64,000 bases of DNA, taken from Owenia fusiformis (Eukaryota > Annelida > Polychaeta > Sabellida > Oweniidae). Position numbers and translations under genes: made by a program. The stretch covers positions 18,379,759 to 18,443,758 of the forward strand of contig CAIIXF020000009.1 in the NCBI GenBank assembly GCA_903813345.2, in the 5' to 3' direction. Shown here piece after piece: positions 1-11,867 of the stretch (the stretch's first letter is position 1; every line of letters starts with the position of its first letter). Under the pieces are notes generated by a model. That model was not told where the DNA came from and did not search any database. It was given only the letters and a program-made list of their open reading frames with translations.

Positions 1-780
1 GCGCCATCTGTGTTGATTCAGCTGCTTTGACAGACTACAAGAATTGCGAGATTAAATCTCAATTATTGAAATACAAAAGCAACGTTTGGAATTTTTGGGG
101 TTTTCCTATCGTAAATGGGAAATCAGAGGACAATGTATCAATATGCAGAACCTGTAGGAGGTCATGAAGTAAATTTTTTCCTCAAGTTACTGCTCATAGC
201 TAGGTCCGGGAAAACGTATAATAAAAAAGATGAGTTGAATACACCAAAAAGAGATCTCTTTACTTGGTGTATTTGACTTGATCTTTTTATGCATTTTCCT
301 GGTGCTGGTTACTGCTTGTGCTACATGTAGATCTCAGCTCTTATCTGACAGAAATCTTATCAAGGACAGAAAAATCTAAAGTTTAAAATTTAAAGTGGGC
401 CACTAGGCCAATAAACTTTGGTTTGTCAAGTCAATTTAATAAAAAAGGATAGTGGGACCAGAAAATGACCAACTTGGGCAAGGCTAGAAAGAAAGCTAAA
501 ACCTGTTTTTTTATGAGCTGTCTTTACAATTTTATAAGGAAATATTACCAATTTACGAGACCCGCGAGAACCGTGAAAGAACCGAACCGTGAACCTAAAA
601 ACCGTGACCGAACCGAACCGTTGGAATTTTGAACCGTTTGACCCCTAATAAGTCAGTATTTAAGAAAAAGCAAAAATATATTGTGATTTAAGCATGAAAA
701 CAGATGCAAAATTCCTCAAAAACAACAGACAATTTTGGTGCAACTTGAGAAAATTCTCTGTAGGTTGGTGTTAATGAAAC
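1..780 (+). pseudogene. broken BED zinc-finger (ZBED/hAT-like) remnant
   Basis: From about 55 to 168 one frame reads like the start of a BED zinc finger: the segment SNVWNFWGF is followed by a C-x2-C pair (CRTC) and then a stop. BED fingers start with S-x-V-W-x-x-F and need two later histidines; none follow here, so the finger is truncated. BED fingers are typical of hAT transposases and the ZBED genes derived from them. At 546-640 there are several short repeats of the type gaaccgaaccgtgaa, which resemble hAT-type terminal or subterminal sequence. The rest of the interval shows no gene. The reading is a decayed hAT-type transposon; a real ZBED exon cut by the window edge is less likely because of the stop. 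Confidence 0.4.
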
Positions 781-3700
781 CCCAGAGCATATTCATTTAA
801 ACCATATATATATAGTTGATATATATTATGGCGATTGACACTCTGTATCTGTAACAATTAATATACTTCTGTCACCATCTCCAATAACTTAGGGGTTGAA
901 AACATTAGCAATCGGTCCATTGCCACAAAGGCAGCTCATTTTTCCAAGTTTATTGCCAAATAATGCAGAAAATAATTTGCATTGGCAGTCAGTGTTTCAA
1001 AGAGCAGTTGCCAGCTGCTTAGAACAGTTCCAAACAGTTAACAATTCAACATGATCTTCATTTGGGATTGAATTAATTTTTTCCTGTGTGTATTTTAGGG
1101 CCAGTATAAGTGAGCATCCATTCTATCACATGTTAGCTACACGACGGAAGAAGGCAACTCACCATAGCACCTAGATGTACTGATCAACATTTATTATGTG
1201 GAGACTAGTAGATCAACATCAAAAAACAGGACACCTGTCTGGGACTAGTCAATCAACATCAATAGATATGAGACTAGTTGATCAACATTATTCCATATGC
1301 ATTTAGGTTGCGTCAACATCGGTTCATACTGCAAAAAATATATGAATTATGCCAAACATTTTATGGATTTGCATAACCAAGCATTATTATGTATTTCAAA
1401 GCACCTGAATGCACATCCCAAAACAAAAAGGAGCATTTATACATTATTTGAATACAGTTATCAGAGAGTGCACATGGATTGTACCCAGTTATAATGCAAA
1501 ATTATTGATGAAGTCAGATGTAGCAAATTGTACAGACACTTGAATGTGCGTAATGTACATACATACTCAGCTGTGCATTTAAGATTGTACAGTCAAGCAA
1601 ATGCGGCATAACTTGTACATATGTGTGCATATAGACACACCATAGTTTATCATAAGGAAACATATGTCAAATTGCACGGAATAATTAACAGTGCAATGAT
1701 GTTTTTGAGTGAGTGATGTTTCAATGCATCATTTGTAGATTTTTTACAATTTTTGAAATATTGAGTGTATTAAATATTCAAAAGTTTGGAATACTATATT
1801 AATTTAAATATTAGCACAAACTTGTAAATGATATTAGAGAGGAATTGAGTTGGATCAGTTCAATCAGAGTGAATTGGGTGAATTAAGCAAGCTACACTGT
1901 GTATCACCTTGTGTTTGTACATGGTATGGTTTTCTAGTGTGATAGATGTCACTGTAGTCTTCATATTGTTACCTCAACATTGTGTTTGCAAAGTGAATTG
2001 AAGTCACTGAAGTTCATGGATATTTCTCTTCTTTTCTCTTTTTTTCTCTCTTCAATGAAACTGGCCTACATGAATTCCTCTAGAGTGAGTGTCCTTAAAG
2101 TGGGTATGCTTTCAGTCCAACATTATAGATATAACATAGACTTGCACATTCTCAGGACTTCTTATAGTGAATACTTTGAAATTATGTGAGTCCTTTCATT
2201 CAGTCTCAGTAGTATTAATTTAACACAGGTTTAACTTTATGAAATTTCTTGGATTTCTATAAAATAAAATTTTGGTTACATGTGTTTTTATGGTGTAGAT
2301 CATGGGGATGTTCAAAATATTAAATGAAAATAGGAGAACAAACAATGAAACAAATCGCTGAACATTTACATTAGTTTAAAATCTGAATTGTATAAAAATA
2401 CAAGGGAATAAGAGAAATGGAGTGGAATAACCATGACTTGGTTTGTCAATGTTCTGACAATGTGTACATGTATGAGTCAAGATTATTAAGACTTTGTAAA
2501 TATTATATTTAGTGCAATGAAATTGTGTAAATATGTCAACTGTAAATTAACATACCTGAATCTATTAAACATGACTTATGGATTTGTGTAATACCGAAGA
2601 AAATAGGTTTTGGATTAGTTGCCAACGAAAATGTTTTAGATGTGTTACCATTGTAATAGTGAGACAAGTCATTATTTTCAATGATCTGAATTAGAAGAGT
2701 CTAACTGCAGTTTTCTTGATAGTCTAATATAGAAATCCCTTCATGTCTTAAACGTATTGATCTAGATGTCATTGCATTAATACATGTTAACCTTTATAGA
2801 AATGTGTGTCATTGATTTTATATTATTCTTCAGAGTTACCTCATTTTTTCAGAAATCTATTTCATCAAGTTTGAATAATTTTTTATAAATAGCTTCAATG
2901 TCAAAAGAATTTTAGTTGTAGAAAGATGGAAAGTACCTGTGTAGTTACAGTTCTCAATTTTAGGTTAGAAATGTATTTTTATTTTAAGTACCTATTCAGA
3001 ATACAAACATTTTGTTATGAAGTCAATCCAAGATCCTCTTTATGTGGTGAATAAAAATATATATAGATAGTAACTTTCATGATTTGTAAACAAAGTGAGA
3101 AATCACTTGCAAGAATAAAAACAATGGTACAGTATTTGAAGCTTGTGTTTGTAAATGTTCTAAAATGATAATTCATGTGGAAATAATAATCAATTATTTT
3201 AGTTCCATCTAAGTGTAGGGGGACATTTTGTATTCTGGAGACTCGCAGATATTAAATGTAGTTGTTCATATTTTTGTGGTACAGTTATACACCCATATGG
3301 TGATTTGTACAAATGAATATAATTATTATATGATTATTGTGTATAAATATACTTCTGCCAAGTATACTCAGTATAAACTATTGCTTTCTGTTTTGATCGT
3401 AGTACACACTTGTGAAATAACAGTTCATTTTTGGAACAAAATGCCCACACAACAATGATACACATTTGCTTACACTTGGAGACCCATAGATCAAAATTAG
3501 AGCACCAAAATTTCCTATTTAGCCCTTTCCCCATAATGGAAGGGGTGGGGATGAACATCTACATCAATTTGTTTCTAAATTATATTCATACTTCCTATTA
3601 TAAATCAAAGATTGCAATTTTTAAGAAAAATGGTGGCCATTTTGAATGAGTGGCCATATCGAAAATTCCTTCATGAGCAGAGGTCCTACACCCATAAGGT

Positions 3701-4798
3701 ATAAGACTATAAAGTTTAACCCAAGAAGCCCCAAGGTAAAACAAGTTACACAAACGCTTGAATGGGGGGTGAAAATGACACCTACTTGTAAAATCTTTAT
3801 TAGTAAAGCTAAGATGTCCAAACTTTCCCCCAAATCTACTTCATTCAATTATCTACAACATGGTGTAATAACTTTAACAATTATCATGGTGTAAGATTGC
3901 ATAATTTTATTCCTAAGACAACACATATGGACTGGAATTAGTGATTTTCCCAGTTGATGTTGTCTCTTGGAGTTGATGATTACATCATAACAAATTAATA
4001 ATAAATTAGTAAAGCTAGGATGTTCAAACTTTCCCTAAACATACTTCATTCAATTATCTAAAACTTGGTTGAATAACCTTAACAACTATGATGATGTAAG
4101 ATTGCATATTTTTTTCTAAAGACAACACATAAGTCCTAGCATTACCTGATGCCAATAAAAAGTTATGGGGAAAAACTTAACTTGGGGGGTCATTTTGACT
4201 TCTAGGTTTAAACCAAATCTGGCAACCTGTATTTGAGATGGACAGCTTCTTTAAGGTCAAATCTAAAAGTTTAAGTCAGATTTGTACTCCTGAGAACTTG
4301 CAGATGATTCTTTTTAAAAATTGGTAAGTTTGAAGAAGGTTGAAAAATGACCTATTTTTAACATTTTTTGACATCAAATTTTAAAAAACTTAAACGTAAC
4401 GTATTGCTGACATATACAGTATTTAGCAATTTGATGATGTATATCTGAGATGTTATTGACTTTCTAGTAATCTTATAGCAGTGAGTACAAGCTAAGTATG
4501 GTAAGGTATCCCAAGTAAAAGTTAAACAACAATTATACTTGTACATAACATTAAAAACATTAAATACATAACAACATTGTAAGGTATATGTTATAAAATA
4601 TTTATTTCTAAGTGTTTATCATGTTACCTATATCTATGAAATATCTAATTTTAAAATGTACATGTATTTTTCTCTCCTTAAGGTAGTTACTTCAGTGTCC
4701 ATTGCACAGTCAGTTCATGCATATCTAATCCCAAAAATAAAAACTGAATAAAACATTGATGTTTGTTGATTTGAAGAATTTCCTTTGATTATACAAAT
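781..4798. other. AT-rich intergenic stretch, no gene seen
   Basis: No open frame here has the composition or splice context of a real exon. Short structure only: four loose copies of a motif ending in gatcaacat (1178-1290), and a tandem duplication with an offset of about 206 bp (roughly 3789-3960 and 3996-4150) sharing tagtaaagct and a later gtaagattgcata block. The interval may hold the 3' flank or long UTR of a neighbouring gene, but nothing supports this directly. Confidence 0.5.
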
Positions 4799-4838
4799 GC
4801 CGCGTGGCGCAATCAATTAAAGCGCTGGTTTTTAAAGT
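4799..4838 (+). repeat. possible tRNA-like A-box fragment (SINE remnant)
   Basis: The stretch contains tggcgcaatcaattaaagcg, which resembles the D-arm/A-box half of a tRNA. No B box or acceptor-stem partner follows because a terminal-inverted-repeat element starts immediately after it. It may be a tRNA-derived SINE or tRNA relic cut by that insertion. Confidence 0.25.
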
Positions 4839-6124
4839 TCTATGTGCAGTATGGCAAGTGATTTTAGATAGTCATCTTAAACCATGAGTACTTTCTGGGC
4901 ATAAATACAGTGGTTTTTATTAAAACAATATGTTTTCTTTCAAGTGACGTACCCATAATGATAAAAATATTGATCAAACAATTCGAAAAATTATGAATAG
5001 GGACCCCATGTCAAAATTTTCTCAAAATGTTGAACCTATTAACTCAAAAGAGGATATTCTTTTTCTGCTTTTTATACCATGAAAAGATTATTCAACAAGG
5101 GGTCTAAAACGTCTTCAAAAGTAGAATGGTATTGGAAGTCTAGTTTTGAAGATATCCATTTTTTGATGACCAAAATTATGCTGAAAACAATGGATAGCAC
5201 GTGTTTCCCTATGGGAAAATAACATTGGATATGTGGTTTTTAACTTTAACACATTTCAATACACATCCCTTTTCAGAAATAGTTAATATAATATAGTGTA
5301 GAAGAAACTTTCGATATGTTCAAATTGAGAAAAACAAGATCCTCTTTATAGAAAATGAGCCTAACATTTTGAAACAAGGCATTAACATGAAAAAAATGTC
5401 ACCACTTAATTGCTCACAATATCATTAGTTCAATCTTAAGTCAGCTTTGAATTCTGAGAACTTGTAGATGATTTTGAAAAAAAGGTCAATTTGAAGCAAG
5501 TTGAAAAAAGACTTTTTTGACCTTTTTTTAAACTTTTTTGGACCTTGAAAAGGTCATTGAAGGTCAAATCTTAAATCTTATGTCAGATTTGAACTTCAGA
5601 GAAATAAAATTGAAGTCAGTCTATTTGTTAAGTTATTAAGTTATTGGACTTTTTTTGTTACAGACGCCAACTGCAGCCTGCCGATCGCCATCCAACAACC
5701 ACCAACCACCGCCACAAAAAACAGAGACCATAAAAATGATAAAAATCAGATTTGAACTTTTGAAAACTTGTAGATGATTTGGAAAAAATTGAAGTCAGTC
5801 TAAACAGTATTTGTTAAGTTATTGAACTTTTTAAGAATTTGTAGCAGATGCCAACCGCCACCCGCCGATCGCCAACCACCAACCGCCGCCACAAAAAAAT
5901 AGAGACCATAACAATATGTCACCACTTCTTGGTGGTGACAAAAAGTGCCAAGATGGGGTTCTAATCCATAATTTTTCAGGGAGTTGGATCGCTATTTTAC
6001 TACCATGGAGACTTCACTTGAAAGAAAACATATTGTTTTAATAAAAACCACTGTATTGATGGCCAGAAAGTACCCATGGTGAAAGAAATGACCGTCTAAA
6101 ATCACTTGCCATACTGCACATGGA
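4839..6124. mobile_element. non-autonomous DNA element with ~110-bp TIRs
   Basis: The left end (about 4840-4947) and right end (about 6010-6122) are reverse complements. Shared landmarks are tgtgcagtatggcaag, a tagtactttctgg-like block and caatatgttttctttcaagt. The inside has no coding frame but carries two diverged copies of a module with a gccgatcgcca block (about 5666 and 5859) and a small hairpin, gtcaccacttcttggtggtgac (5919-5940). A second partial copy lies at 54601-55172 in the intron of the small minus-strand gene. The size and lack of coding capacity fit a MITE-like element; I could not identify a clean target duplication. Confidence 0.7.
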
Positions 6125-6399
6125 CCAATTTTTTACCTGTCCACAATACATTTCTTGATCTTTTTTTATATGAGGCACTCATGTTGATCTATCAAGACAT
6201 TTTTGGCAATATGAGTCATTATATGATGGAATAATGATATTTTCCCACTGATTTATATTATTCAAAGTTATTTCTTTTCTCAAGATCCAGATGGTGAATT
6301 TTCATGAATATTACCATAAATACTTTTCTATTCCCATAGAATCATTAAGATTTTTTGAAGAAACTCTAAATTGTGCAACTTTTAAATAAAGAATTTCTA
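6125..6399. other. spacer, nothing recognised
   Basis: AT-rich spacer between the TIR element and the following tandem array. No frame, RNA gene or repeat was recognised. Confidence 0.5.
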
Positions 6400-8165
6400 C
6401 TTTAAGGAGATAATGGGATGTTTTTATGGTAGCGCCACATAAACAACCACATTTCACACATAATTTACCATGTTTAATTTAATTTAAAGACCAAGAATAT
6501 AATCATGGACAACTGAGAACAATGCCTGATAGGTTTCTCCTTTAGGAGACAATGGGATGGTTTTATGATGTGGCTACTTTATTGTGGCATCACATGACAA
6601 ACCCGTTTTACATGTTATAATATGTTTGAGTTAGTTTGAACACCAAGAATATAATCAAGGAGAACTCTTGTAGTTTTATGAAGTCCATTATTACAAAGAC
6701 TGACTGATTTCTCCTTAAGGAGACATTGGGATGCTTTGATGAGGCTAGTTTATAAAAGTATTACAAGAGCAAGCAACCTCATTTCACGTGTAATACCTCT
6801 TATGAATAGGTTTGAGTTACTTTGAACACGAATATATTCAAGGAGAACTCTTGTAGTTTCATAAAGTCCATTATTACAAAGTCTGATAGGTTTCTCCTTA
6901 AGGAGACAATGGGATGCTTAATGTGTCTACTTTATCATAGCATCACATTAAAAACCCCATTTTACATGTAATGTATATGTTTGAATTAGTTTGAATTAGG
7001 AGAACCCTTAATGTTTATTGAAGTACATTATCACAAGACTGATATGTGTCTCCTTAAGGAGACAATGGGATGCTTAATGTGTATATTTTATTGTAACATC
7101 ACATAAACAACTCCATTTTACATGTAATGTATATATTTCAGTTAGTTTGAACACCAAGAATATATTCAAGGAGAACTCTTGTAGTTTTATGAAGTCCATG
7201 ATTACAAAGACTGATAGGTTTCTCCTTAAGGAGACAATGGGATGCTTTAATGTGTCTATTATAGCATCACATAAGCAATCCCATTTTACATAAACAATTC
7301 CATTTTACATGAAATGTATAGATTTGAGTTAGTTTGAATGCCAAGAATATATTCAAGGAGAACTCTTATTGTTTAAGAAAGTCCATTATCACAAAGACTG
7401 ATAAGTTTCTCCTTAAGGAGACAATGGAATGCTTTGATGTGGCTACTTTATTATAGCATCACATAAACAACCCCATTTTACATTTTATGTATAGGTTTGA
7501 GTTAGTCTTAACACCAAGAATATATTCAAAGAGAACTTAAATTGTTTAACAAAGTCTGTTATCTCAAGACTGATAGGTTTCTCCTTAAGGAGACAATGGG
7601 ATGCTTTAATGTGTCTATTATAGCATCACATAAGCAATCCCATTTTACATAAACAATTCCATTTTACATGAAATGTATAGATTTGAGTTAGTTTGAATGC
7701 CAAGAATATATTCAAGGAGAACTCTTATTGTTTAAGAAAGTCCATTATCACAAAGACTGATAAGTTTCTCCTTAAGGAGACAATGAGATGCTTTATTGTG
7801 GCTACTTTATTGCAGCATCACATAAACAATTCCATTTTACATTTTATGTATAGGTTTGAGTTAGTTTGAACAAGAGAATATAATCAAGGAGAACTCTTAT
7901 TGTTTAACAAAGTCTGTTATCTCAAGACTGATAGGTTTCTCCTTAAGGAGACAATGGGATGCTTTATTGTGGCTACTTTATTGCAGCATCACATTTATAT
8001 TAACAACCCCATTTTACATGTAATGTATACGTTTGAGTTGGTTTGAACATCAAGAATATATTCAAGAACTCTTATAAAGGAGAACTCACTGTTTCATAAA
8101 ATCTGATATCACAAAGTCTGATAGGTCTCTCCTTAAGGAGACAATGGGATGCTTTGATGTAGTTT
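6400..8165. repeat. tandem array, unit about 170-190 bp, ~10 copies
   Basis: The phrase tccttaaggagacaatggga (or close variants) recurs near 6407, 6537, 6713, 6896, 7052, 7222, 7411, 7581, 7770, 7940 and 8132, each time followed by catcacataaacaa, ccattttacat, gtttgagttagttt and aagaatatattcaaggag. The units near 7222 and 7581 share an extra internal block (cccattttacataaacaatt), so a two-unit segment was itself duplicated. The core ctccttaaggag is a perfect 12-bp palindrome. No coding potential. Confidence 0.85.
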
Positions 8166-8189
8166 ACTGTGATGTCACATGACCAATTA

Positions 8190-8812
8190 TTCCTAGAGCA
8201 ATAAGGCTATGTGAAACATGCGGTTTAGTGGACGATGAATTACATTTTGTTTCAAAATGCCACAAATACATTTACCAGAGAGAATTCTTAAAATTTATGC
8301 TAGAAAAGACGGCCCCCGAATGCTCAAAACTTGACAATTTTAATTTCTTCCTTTATTGTATGACTTGTGAAGGTACCGAGATAAACCTGGTCGCAAAATT
8401 TATTTCATCGTGCGATGTAACTTAAACAAAGCCAGTTTATTAATAATATGTCATGACCCTTGGTAGTCTTAACGGACACTACTTAGTATAATCTACTGTA
8501 CTAAAGCTAGTAATATTTAGACTATGACCATCTATATTCTTTGTCATGTTGTGTCTACTAGCCACATATATATACTAGTATGTATTTATTCACATATACT
8601 AGTGGGTCTAGTGGCATTATTACGGATGGTGGGAGGTCCTCCACCTATCTAAGTAATATATGGAGGACTTCCCACCATCCGTGGGCATTACACATTTATA
8701 TTTCATTTTTGTACTTAAGTAGTTTGTAGTTATTTGTATGCTTTGTATATGACCCCTGATGGGGATTGAAATACAATAAAGCTAATAAATTTGAATTTGA
8801 CACCATTGTAAT
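8190..8812 (+). mobile_element. 5'-truncated LINE (non-LTR retrotransposon) 3' end
   Basis: From about 8190 one frame reads through 8422 and ends in a stop. It contains a C-x2-C pair (CETCG), then DELHFVSKC, a pattern typical of the zinc-knuckle-like region at the extreme C-terminus of LINE reverse-transcriptase ORFs. The downstream ~390 bp is untranslated and ends in an AATAAA-type signal near 8776 (caataaagctaataaattt), consistent with the 3' end of an inserted retrotransposon. The sequence upstream is the tandem array, so the element is strongly 5'-truncated. The clade (CR1, Jockey or other) cannot be decided from this piece. Confidence 0.65.
8622..8682. repeat. 22-bp-arm hairpin inside LINE 3' region
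   Basis: Arms 8622-8643 (acggatggtgggaggtcctc...) and 8661-8682 are reverse complements with one mismatch around a 17-nt loop. It could be a structured part of the LINE 3' UTR or a small inserted palindrome. Confidence 0.7.
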
Positions 8813-9693
8813 TTATAAGATTTTGTATTCCCTTCTCAAGATATGAAATTTTGTAATTTTAAACCTAAATCTAAAAATAGGTCATTAGTTGTTTCAATAG
8901 ATCTCATTCTTTATCTTTTTAAGTTTTGGAAAGATAAACCAACATTCACCAGTACTTTATAATTCTTTTCCATTTTAAACCGAATTGTTCAGGTCTGCCC
9001 TTGGACTTTCTCACTATTATTTGATTTGATATTAAGAATTTAGTCAGTGATATAGTTCGAAACATGCATACAAAGTGATGGCTAAAATCAGGATTGAAAA
9101 TTGTTTATTAAGTTTGAAAATGTGAAACTTATTTGAAATTGTGATTTAGATTGCCAAGTTACAAAGTTATCTGGTGGAGAAGTTGTGAACTAGCTAATGG
9201 CACCTTGGGAAATAAAGACAAACTTTGAAAAGAAACGAATCACTGTTGTAAGACAGGACAAAGTGCAGGCAAAGGCCAATGCATTCTTAGAGTTCCTGGT
9301 TTATATCTAAATGACCCCTTCATTTTGAATTTTAAATTTTCTCTGATTTAACTTAATTAATCTCAAGTTTTGACTTTAAGACCTTTCACCTTTTAATCAC
9401 AATCAAGTAAAACAGATACCCTTTTCTTCAGATTTCAGCAGTAAGTCGACTTTTCAGTTACATGTACTTTTATTGCACATTTTTCAAAGTTTGGCACAAT
9501 TAGTAAGTTCTCCTGATTATATTAATTGGAAGCAATAATATACATTAAACCATTCATGTACATATATATTCGTATAAAAGTTCATTCAATTAACCATATT
9601 CTTTCTTTACTTTTGATTTACTTTTACATTCCTTGTTTTTAGGAAATGACATGCATTAAGATGCTCATGCTCTCTCTGATTATAGTAATATAC
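8813..9693. other. AT-rich spacer, no gene seen
   Basis: No exon-like frame, RNA gene or repeat recognised. Confidence 0.5.
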
Positions 9694-9868
9694 AGTTAAC
9701 CCTGCTTTAGTGAAAACCTCTCGATAGTGAACACCTGTGTTTAGTGAACACCAATTCAAGACGCATTTTACATTGAATACATTTAAAATCCCCTCTGTAG
9801 TAAGTATCTACATACAGTGAACACTTTATGAATTTCTATAGGTGTTCACTGTATACAGGTTTTACTGT
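9694..9868. mobile_element. pogo/Tigger-like MITE (~175 bp)
   Basis: The ends are imperfect inverted repeats (left cagttaaccctgctttagtg, right reading caggttttactg). Inside are several copies of the motif agtgaacacc in both orientations. TIRs of the CAGTnnAACC...AGTGAACACC type next to a TA are characteristic of pogo-group MITEs in invertebrates. The family call is by pattern only. Confidence 0.55.
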
Positions 9869-11021
9869 GTTAGAAAAAGTGAGTCTTGCACACAACCCAA
9901 TTAATGTTGCTCATTTCTAAACAAGGGTGGTGGCTTAAATCTTGTACAAATAAGGGAATAAGACTAGACTTTTATGAAAAAGATCGCAGCCTGTGCCCAC
10001 AGTAGATAAGAAACCACTTCAACTTGAGCTACATCTAGGATATGTGTGTTTTGACTTTACAAAGTTTGGATTGTACATTAAGTTGCATTTAAATTTTTAA
10101 TATACATCTACATTCTCATTTATAGTTCACAAAGGGCCTATATGTGTGTATTTTACAAATATGTGTAATTTACATAAGATATGCATAATATAACAATTGG
10201 CAGAGAATAATATAACAGTTTGCTGAAGATAAAGTCAAATTCTACTAAATATACAGAGGTAAATTAGACGTGACTGCCTAACTTTCCAGGATATTTTATT
10301 ACAAATGTAAAAATTACATTTTCATGGATATGTTTCATTAGAATTTGATTCAATAGTTTTAGGCCTAAACAATATATGATATTTAGTTTGATATTAAAAT
10401 GACAATTTCTACAAGAGGAATAGAAGTAAAATACAAAAATTTCACTAAATAATAGTAGAATTGAATTTTAATTACCTTTTTTTGGTTTAATTATATCCAA
10501 ATATCCATGAACTAATAGTTCATTTTGTTTTCATATCCTTTTATTTTAATTATCCAGAATATTTTGTATTGATATTCAATTGCAGTTCGTTTGCAACTTA
10601 TTTTGTTATATTTTGAAATCCAGTTTTAGATTTTAATTCCTAGATTTCCACAAATCTTGAGTTTTGTTCATTTTAAACAGAGTTTCTGCTACATTAATGC
10701 TTAGAATTCTTCTTGTTTGTAATTTCTAGTTGTTGTTGTAGAATTTGTTATTGTTTTTGTCAGTGTTTTATTTGTAATAGTTGTTGTTTACATCTTATTC
10801 CTCACATCAGGATGCTGGGCTGAAACATAAACAAAGTTGTAAAATAAATCATTCCATTCATTTTGTTGTTTACAGAAGAATATATGCTAAAATATTACAA
10901 TTATTCTACTAAATAATGATATCTAGTTGACAAATATTATATTAAAACATTCTACTTGAGCTAAAATATCTTGTAAAATGTAATAAATCATTTGTTGTTT
11001 TGTTTTTGTTTTCTATTTACC
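9869..11021. other. downstream flank of the giant gene; candidate poly(A) signal
   Basis: Very AT-rich, no coding frame. On the minus strand, downstream of the NHL stop codon, an AATAAA hexamer lies at 10767-10772, about 250 nt past the stop, and is a reasonable but unproven polyadenylation signal for the giant gene. Several TTTATT hexamers exist in this AT-rich stretch, so the choice is uncertain. Confidence 0.3.
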
Positions 11022-11867
11022 TCACTTCCTGTATGTGACAGTGAACATTTTGCCGTTTATGTCTCCTACAATCAGCTGACCTTCTTGATGGATTGCAACT
11101 GAGTATGGCCTGTGCAAACCATCTTTCTCTTCAAGAAGGTAGCCATTGAATCTACCTTCAGGGGTCAGGAGATGAATCCTGTGGTTGTTATAGTCTGCAA
11201 CCATGATATTGTTGGCGCTATCTGTGCAGACACCTCTGGGTGAATCTAACTCTCCCTGACCCCTGCCTTCCTTCCCATAAGTAAATGCGACACTTCCGTC
11301 TCTCTCCAAACCTTTGATGCAATGAGCACCATTGTCACTGACTACAATGACACCATTTGTGGTTGATGCCACGTAGAAAGGGTTCTTAAATGTACCTGGC
11401 TTGGAGAGAGCTCTGCTGTCTCCAGTGGATGGATCAACGCAAAGGACTGTCTTGGTGGCGTAATCAATCACCAGCAGGTCTCCTGCAGAGGATGTTGTAA
11501 TACCACGTAGCTGTAGATTTGTTGCAGGTTTTGTTTTACCCCATAGCTTTGGCTTAGCTGTAGCTGCAGGTGCTCTGCAGGTGATGTCACGTCTGTGTGT
11601 TCCATAAACACTGAAGACACTTATGGTGTTTGTTGTGTCAGTAAATAGCAACTCTCCATCTGGAGTGAGTGTTACATAGAAGAAGTCCTGGTCCAGGTCT
11701 TTCACCAGTTGGCATTTGTTGTCATAGATCCTTGTTGTAGTAGAACTATTTACACTTGTTGCAACATAACCTCCAACTGGAGTGACTGTTAGATCAAATA
11801 TACCATTTGGATGTAGTTCAGTCTTCCTCACAATTGGCTCACACAGTTTCATTCCTGCAAACTTGGC
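11022..11867 (-). CDS. last exon: NHL beta-propeller
   Basis: Terminal exon with 281 codons and a stop, acceptor TTTCAG at 11868. The protein has repeated NHL-type blades; the clearest is GQGELDSPRGVCTDSANN followed by IMVADYNNHRIHLL, matching the classic G-x-G-F/L-x-x-P-x-G-V...V-x-D-x-x-N-H-R-I motif. Earlier blades (FDLTVTPVGG, LRGITTSSAGDLLVID, PFYVASTTNGVIVVSD) are more diverged. The length fits a six-blade NHL domain like those of TRIM2/3/71 or Brat, used for RNA or protein binding. It has no upstream start codon in a promoter context, so it must be spliced to upstream exons; the phase-0 acceptor fits the 18131-18199 exon. Confidence 0.85.
   Translation of the reverse strand, partial: AKFAGMKLCEPIVRKTELHPNGIFDLTVTPVGGYVATSVNSSTTTRIYDNKCQLVKDLDQDFFYVTLTPDGELLFTDTTNTISVFSVYGTHRRDITCRAPAATAKPKLWGKTKPATNLQLRGITTSSAGDLLVIDYATKTVLCVDPSTGDSRALSKPGTFKNPFYVASTTNGVIVVSDNGAHCIKGLERDGSVAFTYGKEGRGQGELDSPRGVCTDSANNIMVADYNNHRIHLLTPEGRFNGYLLEEKDGLHRPYSVAIHQEGQLIVGDINGKMFTVTYRK

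Noticed and set aside
4799-4838. Functional tRNA gene
   Set aside because: Only an A-box-like half is present; no T-arm or acceptor pairing within 90 bp.
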